This document shows positions 26,118-34,561 of a DNA stretch of 64,000 bases, one piece after another (the stretch's first letter is position 1; every line of letters begins with the position of its first letter). This DNA is from Pseudomonas synxantha BG33R (lineage in GTDB: Bacteria; Pseudomonadota; Gammaproteobacteria; Pseudomonadales; Pseudomonadaceae): the NCBI RefSeq assembly GCF_000263715.2, contig NZ_CM001514.1:3024936-3088935 (forward strand), given 5' to 3'. The notes beneath the pieces were generated by a model. That model did no database searches. It saw only the letters and a program-made list of their open reading frames with translations, and was not told the DNA's origin. The position numbers and the translations under genes were made by a program.

Positions 26118-27977
26118 ATGGCTATATTCGATTACAAGGGGCAAGATGCCCGTGTGCTGATTTCAGATGCCTGGAACCTCGCCACTTACACCAGCGGTGT
26201 CGCGACCGTAGGCGCGCTCTACAACCTTCCAGGGGCGGTACTGGGGGAGGGCAATACCTTTGCATTGCCCAAGGGCTGGCGTGAAATCGGCGCCAATGAA
26301 CTGAGCGTTGATAGCAGCCACACCGATATCACCGGAAGCTTCACCGGCGATGGCGTGTTCGGCTCCCAGGCCAGGGTGTTTGGTCAATACGATGACAGTG
26401 GTCAATTGCTGAAAATGGGGTTTTCCATTGCCGGCACCAACTCCCTGACTGATCTGCTGGGTTGGCCGGCCATGATCGACAACTCGTATATCAACGGCTA
26501 TGAGTACCTGCTCAATTCAATCAAGGATTACGCGATAGACCACAACCTGAGCGGCAAGGATGTGCTGGTAACCGGCTACAGCCAGGGCGGCTCAGTCACT
26601 AACAGCATGTATATCGGCAAGGACACGCTGGCAGACGGTTTCTTCAAGGATTCGGACTACTTTGGCATGGAGTCGCCCAAGTCCAGCAACAGCGACGGAA
26701 TCTACAACTTCGGTTTTGAAAACGATGTGGTGCACCGCCTCACCGGGCAGGAAACCAACGTGGGAAGCGCCATCATCGACGCTCTTCAGGGGAGTGACGC
26801 CAGTTACACCTCGACGACCGACAATATCGTGCTGTTCGATACGATCTACGCCCTGCCAACCTGGCCCAATGGTCCGTTTTCCATTGCCAACTTGTCAGGA
26901 TGGGCTGCGCACCTCGAAGGTATTTTCATCAACCCCATCCAGCGCATCGCCCAGTCGACGTTCTACGATTACATCGAGCGCGATAGCACCATCGTGATCA
27001 GCAACCTCGACGCGATCAGCCGCAGCTTCACCTGGGTCAGCGACAAACAGACCGCCACCTCCAACCATTACGGTACACCGGCCTTCCTGCTGGGCACCGA
27101 CAGTGCAGACAAACTGCAGGATGGTCGCAGCGATGACTTCCTCGACGGGTTCAGTGGTAACGACAGTTTCCGGGTCAGTACCGGTACCGATATCGTTGCT
27201 GGCGGTGCAGGCGATGACAAAGTCTTTCTCAAAGGTACGGCGTCCTCCTACGAAGCCGTGAAACTGAGCGACGGTACGTTGTTTTTGAACGATAGCAGCG
27301 GCCAATACGGCCTTAAAGAACTGCATGGCGTAGAGCATGTGGAGTTCGAAACGGGCCTCGCTAACACGCTCGGTCAACTGCCTGTTATCGGTGGCATCTT
27401 CAGCGGTATCGGGCAGACGCTGACGCCGTCTTATACGGTCACCAACGGCAAGCTGGATTTCGATGGCCTGTTCGGCGCCGACAAGGCTTACGCCAGATCC
27501 ATCGAAGGTAGCCAACTGGCCGACACCCTGAAAGGCACTGCAGCACGCGACCTGATATTCGGCCAGAACGGCAACGATCGGCTCGACGGTGGCGCCGGAA
27601 ATGACCTGCTGCACGGCGGTGACGGCAACGACACGCTGCTGGGCGGCACGGGTAACGACTCGCTGTATGGCGCCAGCGGTAATGATGTTTTGATCGGCGG
27701 GCAGGGCAATGACCAGCTCAGTGGTGGCGTGGGCAGCGATTTGTTTGTGTTTGATCAGCGCGGGTTCGGCCACGACGTGATCAGCGACTTCAACATCCAT
27801 CAGAACGGGCATGATCTGTTGGTGTTCGCCAAGTCGTTGTTTGCGAGCGCCGATGCTGTAATCGGGTCCACCACCCAGAACGGCAGTGACAGCGTGATTC
27901 TGGCGGGGGACAGCAGTGTCACCCTGGTGGGGTTCAATGCGGCACAACTGAGCGCAGAGATGATCAGCGTGGTTTGA
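26118..27977 (+). CDS. Secreted RTX lipase, family I.3 (polyurethanase/TliA type)
   Basis: 619-aa extracellular lipase-esterase made for type I (ABC) secretion, with no N-terminal signal peptide. Alignment by eye to TliA-type enzymes places the triad at S155 (GYSQGG), D203 (FENDVVHRL) and H265 (WAAHLEG). The usual elbow is GHSLGG, so GYSQGG is a variant. Residues about 478-545 are RTX nonapeptides (GGxGxDxLx) forming a calcium beta-roll; two further partial repeats lie near 345-370. The C-terminus ends AEMISVV, a hydrophobic secretion signal. No exporter genes are adjacent. ATG at 26118 follows CAAGGAG. Confidence 0.88.
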   Translation: MAIFDYKGQDARVLISDAWNLATYTSGVATVGALYNLPGAVLGEGNTFALPKGWREIGANELSVDSSHTDITGSFTGDGVFGSQARVFGQYDDSGQLLKMGFSIAGTNSLTDLLGWPAMIDNSYINGYEYLLNSIKDYAIDHNLSGKDVLVTGYSQGGSVTNSMYIGKDTLADGFFKDSDYFGMESPKSSNSDGIYNFGFENDVVHRLTGQETNVGSAIIDALQGSDASYTSTTDNIVLFDTIYALPTWPNGPFSIANLSGWAAHLEGIFINPIQRIAQSTFYDYIERDSTIVISNLDAISRSFTWVSDKQTATSNHYGTPAFLLGTDSADKLQDGRSDDFLDGFSGNDSFRVSTGTDIVAGGAGDDKVFLKGTASSYEAVKLSDGTLFLNDSSGQYGLKELHGVEHVEFETGLANTLGQLPVIGGIFSGIGQTLTPSYTVTNGKLDFDGLFGADKAYARSIEGSQLADTLKGTAARDLIFGQNGNDRLDGGAGNDLLHGGDGNDTLLGGTGNDSLYGASGNDVLIGGQGNDQLSGGVGSDLFVFDQRGFGHDVISDFNIHQNGHDLLVFAKSLFASADAVIGSTTQNGSDSVILAGDSSVTLVGFNAAQLSAEMISVV

Positions 27978-28001
27978 TGCGGCATCGGTACAGCTGGCGA
28001 T

Positions 28002-28038
28002 AAAACCTCACAGGGTCGCAGATGCTGTGGGGTTTTTT
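28002..28038 (+). terminator. Rho-independent terminator after the RTX lipase
   Basis: AAAACCTCACAG at 28002-28013 pairs with CTGTGGGGTTTT at 28025-28036 (one wobble) and a T run follows. This is a strong classical terminator 25 bp after the lipase stop. Confidence 0.85.
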
Positions 28039-28087
28039 CATGCCTGTCGTTTTACAGCAATCTATATCCCGCGGTATCGCGTTCTCG

Positions 28088-28537
28088 TCACTTGCCGGAA
28101 GCCATCATGTGCTTGCTTCGCATGACTACGGCTCGATCAGGCCTTGATCGCTCAGCGCTGCGCGGGCAATCCAATCCCGGTGCGATGCCAGTACGAAGGC
28201 TTTCTTCGAGGGTTTGTTGCAGCATCAACAACTCCTCACGCTGCACTTTTAGCGTGGCTTCGATTTGCTGTATCTCCTCCAGACGTACATTGATCTGTTC
28301 CAGAGTGAGGGATTTGGAGCAGCTCCCGTCATGAAGGAAAAGGCCACGAATGGTGTCGAGGGAAAACCCCAGCCTTTGCGCGTGGATCACGACTTCCAGG
28401 CGCTTAATGGTGGATTCGCTGTAATAGCGATAGTTGTTCATGTCGCGCGTGGGGGCGTCCAGCAGGCCTTGCTCCTCGTAGTAGCGTATTGCTGAAGCAG
28501 CAAGGCCGGTACGTCGCGCAATCTCGCCTATCTTCAT
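28088..28537 (-). CDS. MerR-family transcriptional regulator
   Basis: 149-aa regulator. Residues 1-70 form the MerR winged HTH (MKIGEIARRTGLAASAIRYY, then RDMNNYRYYSESTIKRLEVV). A dimerisation coiled coil follows (about residues 85-125, EQINVRLEEIQQIEATLKVQ). One Cys at about residue 74 lies in HDGSCSKSLT and another near the end, but there is no recognisable metal-loop motif. The ATG at 28537 coincides with the conserved start. It is divergent from a nitroreductase gene over 112 bp, which it probably controls. Confidence 0.85.
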   Translation of the reverse strand: MKIGEIARRTGLAASAIRYYEEQGLLDAPTRDMNNYRYYSESTIKRLEVVIHAQRLGFSLDTIRGLFLHDGSCSKSLTLEQINVRLEEIQQIEATLKVQREELLMLQQTLEESLRTGIAPGLDCPRSAERSRPDRAVVMRSKHMMASGK

Positions 28538-28649
28538 TTTTTGCTTGACCTTCAAGTTGACTTTAATCCGCAGTATAAGCCGCAGCGTAATCCGGAAGGT
28601 AATCGGATTGGGCTGGATAAACACCGTTGACCTACGTGGAATGTGAAGA
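28538..28649. promoter_or_regulatory. MerR / nitroreductase divergent promoter region
   Basis: The 112-bp gap contains a dyad AATCC ... GGATT (around 28590-28610) and a TTGACT-like element at 28557. MerR proteins act on a dyad between stretched promoter elements, but a 19-bp spacer could not be defined with confidence. Confidence 0.3.
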
Positions 28650-29288
28650 ATGAGCAAAATAACCGAGTTGCTGAATTGGCGTTATGCGACGAAAAGTTAC
28701 GATTCGTCCAAGACAATACCTGCTGAAAAGCTGGAGCGAATCCTGGAGGCGGTACGCCTGACGGCGACGTCGAGCGGGCTCCAGCCATTTGAATTGCTGG
28801 TGGTGACCAATCCGCAAATTCGCGAAAAGATTAAGGCGGTCAGCTGGAATCAGTCCCAGGTGACCGACTGCTCTCATTTGCTGGTGTTCGCCGCCTGGGA
28901 TGACATCACGCCTGAGCGTGTCAACATGATGTTCGACCTGACCAATTCGGTACGAGCTACCGTCAACCAGGGTTGGGAAGATTACCGTCAAATGCTCCTC
29001 GGTATAGTCGCCGAGCGTGGGCAGGAGGCCAACTATCAAGCGGCTGCGCGCCAAGCCTATATCGGCCTCGGCTCGGCTTTAATCGCCGCGGCATCCGAGC
29101 AAGTCGATGCGACGCCCATGGAAGGGTTCGACCCATCGGCTGTCGATGAGATTCTGGGATTGGGAGCCAGGCATCTGCGCAGTGTGGTGCTGCTGCCTTT
29201 GGGGTATCGGGCAGCAGAGTCTGACTGGCTGGTAAACCTGAAAAAAGTACGGCGGTCTCGCGAAAATTTCGTAACTGAAATCAACTAG
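28650..29288 (+). CDS. Nitroreductase-family NAD(P)H-dependent FMN oxidoreductase
   Basis: 212-aa flavoprotein. The start (LLNWRYATKSYDSSKTIPAE) shows the conserved RxAxKxY/F motif for FMN phosphate, SSGLQPFELLVVTN carries the SxxxQPW-like residues, and the C-terminal part GLGARHLRSVVLLPLGYR is family-typical. Such enzymes reduce quinones, nitroaromatics or flavins. It is transcribed away from the MerR gene, which suggests induction by an electrophile or redox stress. Confidence 0.88.
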   Translation: MSKITELLNWRYATKSYDSSKTIPAEKLERILEAVRLTATSSGLQPFELLVVTNPQIREKIKAVSWNQSQVTDCSHLLVFAAWDDITPERVNMMFDLTNSVRATVNQGWEDYRQMLLGIVAERGQEANYQAAARQAYIGLGSALIAAASEQVDATPMEGFDPSAVDEILGLGARHLRSVVLLPLGYRAAESDWLVNLKKVRRSRENFVTEIN

Positions 29289-29411
29289 GAAGAAGTGCAG
29301 CCGCTCCACATTGCAGCAATAGTGGGCGCAGCTGCATGGGTAGAGCTGAGTATTTGATCGTGAGCTCCTTTCCAATCACTGAGCGCGGCGCACGAAGCGC
29401 CGCGCTTTGTA

Positions 29412-30860
29412 TCACGCCACGATGTCGCTGACGGCTGCCTGGCCGACGGTGGTGACGAGGAAATCCGCCACACCGTGCCCGGAGAAGTCCACGGCCAAGG
29501 TGCCCAGGTTGGTACCCGAGGCATAGTTCAGCACAGCATCGCCGGCATGGCCGGTAAATGCATTGACGAAGCTCAAGCCCGCACCTTTGGTGATGCCCGA
29601 CAGGTCGATCTTGTCGGAGCCCGAGGTGAAGTCAAAGATCTTGTCCGCAGCGCGTGGCGTGGAATCGGAACTGGCACCGTACACGAACGTGTCGTTGCCG
29701 GCGCCGCCCCACAATTGGTCTGCGCCGCCACCTCCGTAGATGAGGTCGTTACCGGCTCCGCCTTTGATAAGGTTGGCGACCTGGTTACCAATGATCAGGT
29801 CGTTGCCCGAACCGCCGAATGCGTTCTCGATGGTAACGCCCTTGGCGATCGACACGTTGCCCACCAGGCCGCCCACATCAGAAAACGAGGTGGCAGTAAG
29901 GTTGATCTTCTGGTTTTGAGTGAAACCGGAGAAGTCCAGAGTGTCTTTGCCGCCGCCGTCCCATACCGAAAACACCAGCTTGTCGGCATCGGATGTGGCA
30001 GTGAGGAAATCGCGCCCGGTATTGGAGTTGAATCCGTAGGTCGTGTCACCGGCGCGAGTACTGTAGTTGGCACCGTAGAGCTTCTGGATCGCGGCGATGT
30101 CGTCGATCAGCGGGCCCGCAGCATAGGCTTCGACACCACCTTTACTGAAGTTCTGGTTGGTGTTGCTCTCGCTCCAGTAACTCATCACGGAGTAAGCATG
30201 TGTATCTTCGGCATATTTCGCATCCGAATACGACGGTTGACCCACACTGGCGTCGTACGAACCTGGATGCTGCAGTCCAAGCGTGTGACCAATTTCATGG
30301 GTCAAGGTTTGACGACCATAATTGCCGTTTGCCGGTGTTAAATTTTCTTGATAGTTTTGATTGGTATAAAACAACGCATCGCTATTTCCGCTGTTATTAG
30401 GGTAGAAGGCGAAAGCTGACCTGGCACCTCCATGCTGCAGGTCATTACTATAATTGCCCAGTGATATATGTGCGTCGCCTCCGCTTCTGGATTCGATGAA
30501 TGAAATGTTGGCGACGTCCGACCAGGATTGGAACGAAAGGGCTGCCTGGGATCTCTGTTGAGCGTTGAATGCGCTGAATCCAGACACATTCTCGGAGGCG
30601 TATGCTTGACTTTCTGAAGTCAGAAAGCTGTAGGTGAAGTTGTATTTCCCATTGTGGTCGTTGTCACCCCAATAGTAACCTCCTCGAGTTATTTCATCCG
30701 CGGCCTGCGCAATAGTGTAAGACGGCTTGCCCTGTGAGGAATTAAATCCTCCTCGATCATAGGTATGTGAAAAATTATAGAGTGCCTGGTAATCTTCACT
30801 TGTTCGGAGCTGTGCCGAAGTGGTGAGTGGGCTAACAAGATTTTTCGCCAAGATAGTCAT
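29412..30860 (-). CDS. Serralysin-type extracellular zinc metalloprotease (AprA/AprX-like)
   Basis: 482-aa secreted protease. The zinc motif is H188-E189-x-x-H192-x5-H198 in THEIGHTLGLQHP, with the Met-turn SVMSYW (M226, Y228). Nonapeptide calcium repeats lie near residues 340-390 (GGSGNDLI, GGAGNDLI, GGAGNDTF) and the C-terminus ends in AAVSDIVA, the serralysin ABC-export signal. AAGGA eight bases before 30860 supports that ATG; 30884 is an in-frame alternative. The usual companions, inhibitor aprI and exporter aprDEF, are absent nearby, so export must depend on genes elsewhere. Confidence 0.93.
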   Translation of the reverse strand: MTILAKNLVSPLTTSAQLRTSEDYQALYNFSHTYDRGGFNSSQGKPSYTIAQAADEITRGGYYWGDNDHNGKYNFTYSFLTSESQAYASENVSGFSAFNAQQRSQAALSFQSWSDVANISFIESRSGGDAHISLGNYSNDLQHGGARSAFAFYPNNSGNSDALFYTNQNYQENLTPANGNYGRQTLTHEIGHTLGLQHPGSYDASVGQPSYSDAKYAEDTHAYSVMSYWSESNTNQNFSKGGVEAYAAGPLIDDIAAIQKLYGANYSTRAGDTTYGFNSNTGRDFLTATSDADKLVFSVWDGGGKDTLDFSGFTQNQKINLTATSFSDVGGLVGNVSIAKGVTIENAFGGSGNDLIIGNQVANLIKGGAGNDLIYGGGGADQLWGGAGNDTFVYGASSDSTPRAADKIFDFTSGSDKIDLSGITKGAGLSFVNAFTGHAGDAVLNYASGTNLGTLAVDFSGHGVADFLVTTVGQAAVSDIVA

Positions 30861-31519
30861 ACGAGTACATTCCTTCGTGTCCATTGATTTGAAGTGTTAT
30901 ATGCTTATCACGTTTTCGTTGCCTTCTTGTTGTGGTAGTCATTTATAAAGGACTTATGGGTTTAGTGTTATTTAAAAATTAAATATGGTATATAGCTTGT
31001 TGATATATTCTTAAAAATTATTAAGACAACCTTGGGTTGGTGAGTCAATTGACTGATTTTATTGCGGGCCGGTAATTCACGGTTCTAAAGGTGCATTCAA
31101 GAGACGGCTAAGTAGTGTGGTGGCGTATTGATGGCTCGCCCTCAATATGTTGATCACGGCCAGACCCCTTCTCATGCTGACTCGGTCAGTTAGCCGGTCA
31201 GTGTGTAGAGATCGGTCATGCAGCTGTCTTCTGCCTGGCATTGCTCTCGCTTCGAGATAACAACGAAAGCGAACGAACGATTTGATCTCACTCGCCCGTA
31301 GATTGCTCTTGCAAAAAACCTTGGCCTCCACTCTTAAAAACCCCGTAGATTGACATCTACGGAGTTTTTTGCAGATGGGGGAACTATAGAAGCACTAAAA
31401 TACTGAAGAGGACGTGCCAATACTTACTAATGTGTCGGGTTGGCAACTCCGACCCGGGCATGAATTTTCTCGGCCGTCTCCTGTTTTGAGTGACCTCTAC
31501 ATGCGTTTATCGACACACA
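30861..31519. other. AT-rich intergenic stretch, no gene supported
   Basis: This 659-bp stretch carries the protease promoter side at its left end. Base composition is clearly AT-richer than in neighbouring genes (for example 30950-31020). An 84-codon minus-strand frame at 31077-31331 has no ribosome site or recognisable sequence. The only clear element is the terminator at 31336-31370. Confidence 0.5.
31336..31370. terminator. Bidirectional terminator in the AT-rich stretch
   Basis: CCGTAGAT at 31343-31350 pairs with ATCTACGG at 31355-31362 around TGAC. It is flanked by an A run on the left and a T run (31365-31370) on the right, so it can stop transcription from both sides. Confidence 0.75.
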
Positions 31520-31798
31520 TCAGGCATTTACAGACGTTAGTGGGCTAATAGATTGGCCGTGATCTTTGACACGGTCATCCTCGATAACGATTTTGCTGCT
31601 GGAAGAAATGTAGTACTCGTTTGTCTTTGCTAGACCTTGGACGACCATTAAATAGCCTCTTGAATCGCTGCGCGTCCACGTGTCGCTATTACCTTGCTCT
31701 ATTGGGTAGTAGTCCTCACTGGGGTTTGTATCAGTATGCCATGCACTTACTGCAACTTTGACAATTCTGCTTGCGCCGTTTGTAATTGTGATAGCCAT
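31520..31798 (-). CDS. Orphan 92-aa protein of unknown function
   Basis: A small, AT-rich gene with an AAGGA ribosome site eight bases before the ATG at 31798. The product (MAITITNGASRIVKVAVSAW at the start) looks like a compact beta protein: short alternating hydrophobic strands, many Ser/Thr/Asp, no Cys, no signal peptide and no membrane segment. I do not recognise a family. The strand pattern and TWTRSDSRGYLMVV segment recall small secreted lectin- or lysin-like folds, but that is only a resemblance. It stands alone between two AT-rich gaps near tRNA-Leu. Confidence 0.6.
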   Translation of the reverse strand: MAITITNGASRIVKVAVSAWHTDTNPSEDYYPIEQGNSDTWTRSDSRGYLMVVQGLAKTNEYYISSSSKIVIEDDRVKDHGQSISPLTSVNA

Positions 31799-32301
31799 AT
31801 TTGCATTCCTTTTGGATTTTAAATTCCATGAGTTGGCTCCCTATTTAAAATAAAGCTGCAGACTTGCCACTGCTACAGAAAATCCGTAGTTAGGTTAACT
31901 CGCTGGCGCCCTATTCAATTGATACTGGAGTCCAGCTCAATACTGGACTCCAAGTAAAATGCAATGTGTTGCATGAGTTTATTGTTCTACCTGCTTCCGC
32001 AGTCAAGCCTACAGACGGGAAAATGCAAGGTGTTATTACCTTGCCAATGCGTCGATTCCGACGAGTGGTTAAATAGGTTTTTGAAATAATTGTTATTCAC
32101 TCGAGTTCTTTCGCATAGGCCCATTGCCTAGTATTCAATCTGGAGTGAATAAGCACTCTAGCCCTCGCTGCTTCCACCCGGCTCGACAACTCCATGATGG
32201 AAGTTTCTAGAGCCAGTTGGTTTTCGTAGAGCTTGGAGAGAATTGCGGAGCAGAAAGGATAAGGGCCTGCTCAGGTTTCCCTGGCAAGCCCTTGATATCT
32301 A
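31799..32301. other. 503-bp AT-rich gap between the orphan gene and tRNA-Leu
   Basis: Nothing coding is supported. The sequence is AT-rich with no obvious repeat of the tRNA 3' end. It adjoins the 3' end of tRNA-Leu, the side where integrating elements usually insert. Confidence 0.45.
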
Positions 32302-32388
32302 TGGTGCCCGAACCCGGAATCGAACCGGGACGCCCTTACGAGCGGGGGATTTTAAGTCCCATGCGTCTACCAGTTTCGCCATTCGGGC
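32302..32388 (-). tRNA. tRNA-Leu (anticodon UAA)
   Basis: Read on the minus strand from 32388, the 5' arm GCCCGAA pairs with TTCGGGC before the discriminator A and an encoded CCA (32302-32304). The anticodon loop CTTAAAA gives UAA, the T-loop GGTTCGATTCC is canonical, and a long variable arm (CGCTCGTAAGGGCG) marks it as a type II tRNA. It reads the UUA codon. Confidence 0.95.
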
Positions 32389-32612
32389 GGTAGCGCGGTG
32401 TAGCAGGGTTGGGAATATATAGATCCTGTCGCTTCGGCGCAACCTCGAAGCGCGCTTTCCTGCATAAAGATACCGATGAAAAAGTGTGGCAGATCAGTGA
32501 TCTACAGGGCCTTGGGGTTAAGTCCTGATGAATGCTTGCGCCGCAGGAACAAGCCTCATAAATGACAGTCATAGCGACATGCCATCCCGGCAAATCGCAA
32601 AGGAGTCAGTTG

Positions 32613-33089
32613 ATGCTCAGTGTCCGTAGGCGTTCTTGGATGATGGCTGCAGGCGTGGTGGGGCTGTTGGGTGCGGCGATAGCTGGCCCGGCGCAGGCGG
32701 CGAGTTCGGTGCGGTGGGGAGAGTTCAGTGCATCGTCGACAGACAGATTGACGGGCGCCTCGGTAGAGGCGGGCAATACCTATGTGTTGAAGTCGTCGAG
32801 TATTTCCGTCGGCGATATCGAGGCGTTGCAAGCGGCGCAAAAGCGTAGCGAAAGCGAGCTGCAAAGCCTGAAAACCAAAATGGATGATCAGGATCGTGCA
32901 TTTGACGAGTTCAAGCGTAAAGACGGGTCGAGTTCCAGCAGCAGTGATAGCCAGTTGTCGAGTCTCAAGCGCACGGTGGATGAGCAGAAAAATACGATAG
33001 ATCGGCAGAAAGACGAAATCGCCGGCCTCAAGCGCGGCCTGGATGATTTGAAGCGCAGTGTGGAGACGTTGAGCAGCAAGGTGAAGTAA
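32613..33089 (+). CDS. Exported coiled-coil protein of unknown function
   Basis: 158-aa protein with a signal peptide (about residues 1-29: SVRRRSWMMAAGVVGLLGAA, cleavage at AQAA). After a short beta-like part, residues about 65-158 form a charged coiled coil (heptads in QKRSESELQSLKTKMDDQDR and TVDEQKNTIDRQKDEIAGLK), broken by a Gly/Ser linker GSSSSSSDS. AAGGAG precedes the ATG at 32613. Such proteins often span the periplasm or scaffold envelope complexes. No domain family was recognised. It is followed by a REP pair. Confidence 0.75.
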   Translation: MLSVRRRSWMMAAGVVGLLGAAIAGPAQAASSVRWGEFSASSTDRLTGASVEAGNTYVLKSSSISVGDIEALQAAQKRSESELQSLKTKMDDQDRAFDEFKRKDGSSSSSSDSQLSSLKRTVDEQKNTIDRQKDEIAGLKRGLDDLKRSVETLSSKVK

Positions 33090-33090
33090 A

Positions 33091-33175
33091 GGAGAGGGCT
33101 TGCTCGGGAAAGCTGTGCTTCAGTAACTGGCTCAGTGCCTGACGTACTGCATTCGCGAGCAAGCCCGCTCCCACA
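33091..33175. repeat. REP doublet (REPIN-like)
   Basis: GAGGGCTTGCTCGGGAAAGC-like sequence at the left and its inverted counterpart GCGAGCAAGCCCGCTCCCAC at the right flank about 45 bp. This is the two-armed arrangement of Pseudomonas REP clusters, in the convergent gap between the coiled-coil gene and dinB-like gene. Confidence 0.75.
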
Positions 33176-33203
33176 AGATTTGTGTTATGCGCTGTGCCCG
33201 CGT

Positions 33204-33731
33204 TCAGTCAATCAGTGCCAGCAGGTCGGTAGTACCTACGTCCACGCCAGCCTGGGTCAGCAGTGTTGTCACCTGGCCCCGGTGGTGGGTCTGGTGGTTG
33301 AAAAAGTGCACCAGCAGGCCGAAGAAGGGCTTCTCACCTGCCACGCCGCGCATGTTGTGGTAGCGCAGGCGCTGGTCCAGATCAGACTCCTGCAGCGTGT
33401 TGGCCCAATCAATGATCAATTGATCCAGCCAGGCGCGATGGGCTGACAGTTCACTCAAGTTGGCAAAGGCCAATTGCTTGAGATCCACCGGTGTAGGGAT
33501 GTCACTCAACGGTGCCAACGCGCGAAAGCCCGCCGGATGTTCGGCAAAGCGCTTGAGCCAGACTGTGTCGCCCAGCGTCAGGTGGTTCAAGGTGCCGAGG
33601 ATCGAGCCGAAAAACGCCTGGCGATCCACTGTCAACTCCGCGTCGGTCAAGGTGCCGGCGGCGGCGTAGACCTTACGGTTCATCCATTGATTGTAGTGGG
33701 CCATCAACCCAATATGCTCGATACGGTTCAC
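33204..33731 (-). CDS. DinB-family protein
   Basis: 175-aa four-helix-bundle protein of the DinB/YfiT superfamily. The metal-site histidines are visible: NHLTLGD near residue 49 and FFNHQTHHRGQV near residue 145. The start VNRIEHIGLMAHYNQWMN matches the family opening and uses GTG at 33731 with GGGAG seven bases upstream; an ATG-led longer reading adds an unrelated stretch. Function of this subgroup is largely unknown (possible thiol- or damage-related). Confidence 0.85.
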   Translation of the reverse strand: MNRIEHIGLMAHYNQWMNRKVYAAAGTLTDAELTVDRQAFFGSILGTLNHLTLGDTVWLKRFAEHPAGFRALAPLSDIPTPVDLKQLAFANLSELSAHRAWLDQLIIDWANTLQESDLDQRLRYHNMRGVAGEKPFFGLLVHFFNHQTHHRGQVTTLLTQAGVDVGTTDLLALID

Positions 33732-33856
33732 CGCGGTTCTCCCTTGACGGCATGGTGGCGACATCATAAAGCTTGCCCGCCCGGCGGTCATGGTGTTCCA
33801 TCGCAGGCGAACTATGTTTGATAAACGCCATTATTGCGCCCCGGGAGGGCGACACC

Positions 33857-34561
33857 ATGAATACCAGCGATCTACTGGAACAACTGTGGCGAGCAGGGCA
33901 GCAAAGCGGCGGCGCTTCGGGCGGCGGCCTGGGCGGATTGCTTGGAGGTTTGTTGAAAAACGCCGGTACCGGCAATGCATCAGCCGGTGGCGGCTTGGGT
34001 GGTTTACTGGGTGGCCTGGGTGGCCTGGGTGGCTTGTTGGGCGGCGCTCCGGCAGGCGGCACGACCCAGACGCGTAGCAGCGGCGGAATGAATTACGCGG
34101 CGCTGGCATCTCTCGGCATGGCCGCATTCCAGGCGTATCAAGCGTGGCAACGTCAGCAGGCGACTGCGCCGCAGCAAGCCATCCAGACCGTTGACCAGCT
34201 TGAAGGGCCTGAAGCCGAAGCCCATAGCCACGGCGTACTGCGTGCAATGATCGCAGCAGCCAAGGCGGACGGCAGGATCGATGAGCAAGAGAAAAAGATG
34301 ATCTCTACCGAGATCGGCCGTCATACCGACGATCCACAACTGCAGCAGTGGCTCGACGCCGAAGTCGCCAAGCCACTGGATGCCGCAGATTTCGCTGAAT
34401 ATGCCAAGGACCCAGCAATCGCTTCGGAGATTTACCTGGCCAGCGTCCTGCTGGTCAATGATCAGCAGGACGCCGAGCGCAACTACCTGGACGATCTGGC
34501 CGGGCAGCTGCAAATCGACCCGCAGTTGCAGGTCCACCTGGAGCAACAGGCCAAGGCCTAG
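33857..34561 (+). CDS. DUF533 / TerB-like protein (YebE family)
   Basis: 234-aa protein. The N-terminal half is glycine-rich (GGGLGGLLGG repeats, residues about 18-70) with a hydrophobic segment, and the C-terminal half (residues about 115-234) is an all-helical TerB-like domain with HGVLRAMIAAAKADGRIDEQ. This is the DUF533/YebE pattern of inner-membrane-linked proteins. GGGAGGG precedes the ATG at 33857. Its stop codon overlaps the stop of the convergent gene (CTAG). Role unknown, often stress-linked. Confidence 0.85.
   Translation: MNTSDLLEQLWRAGQQSGGASGGGLGGLLGGLLKNAGTGNASAGGGLGGLLGGLGGLGGLLGGAPAGGTTQTRSSGGMNYAALASLGMAAFQAYQAWQRQQATAPQQAIQTVDQLEGPEAEAHSHGVLRAMIAAAKADGRIDEQEKKMISTEIGRHTDDPQLQQWLDAEVAKPLDAADFAEYAKDPAIASEIYLASVLLVNDQQDAERNYLDDLAGQLQIDPQLQVHLEQQAKA

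Noticed and set aside
26895..27947. 350-codon minus-strand frame opposite the RTX lipase
   Set aside because: It is the reverse of the GGxGxD repeat coding pattern.
31077..31331. 84-codon minus-strand frame in the AT-rich gap
   Set aside because: No ribosome site, no structure to the product, and its 5' end lies at the terminator region.
33091..33175. Terminator for the coiled-coil gene
   Set aside because: The arms match REP sequences and lack a T tract, so it is listed as a repeat.
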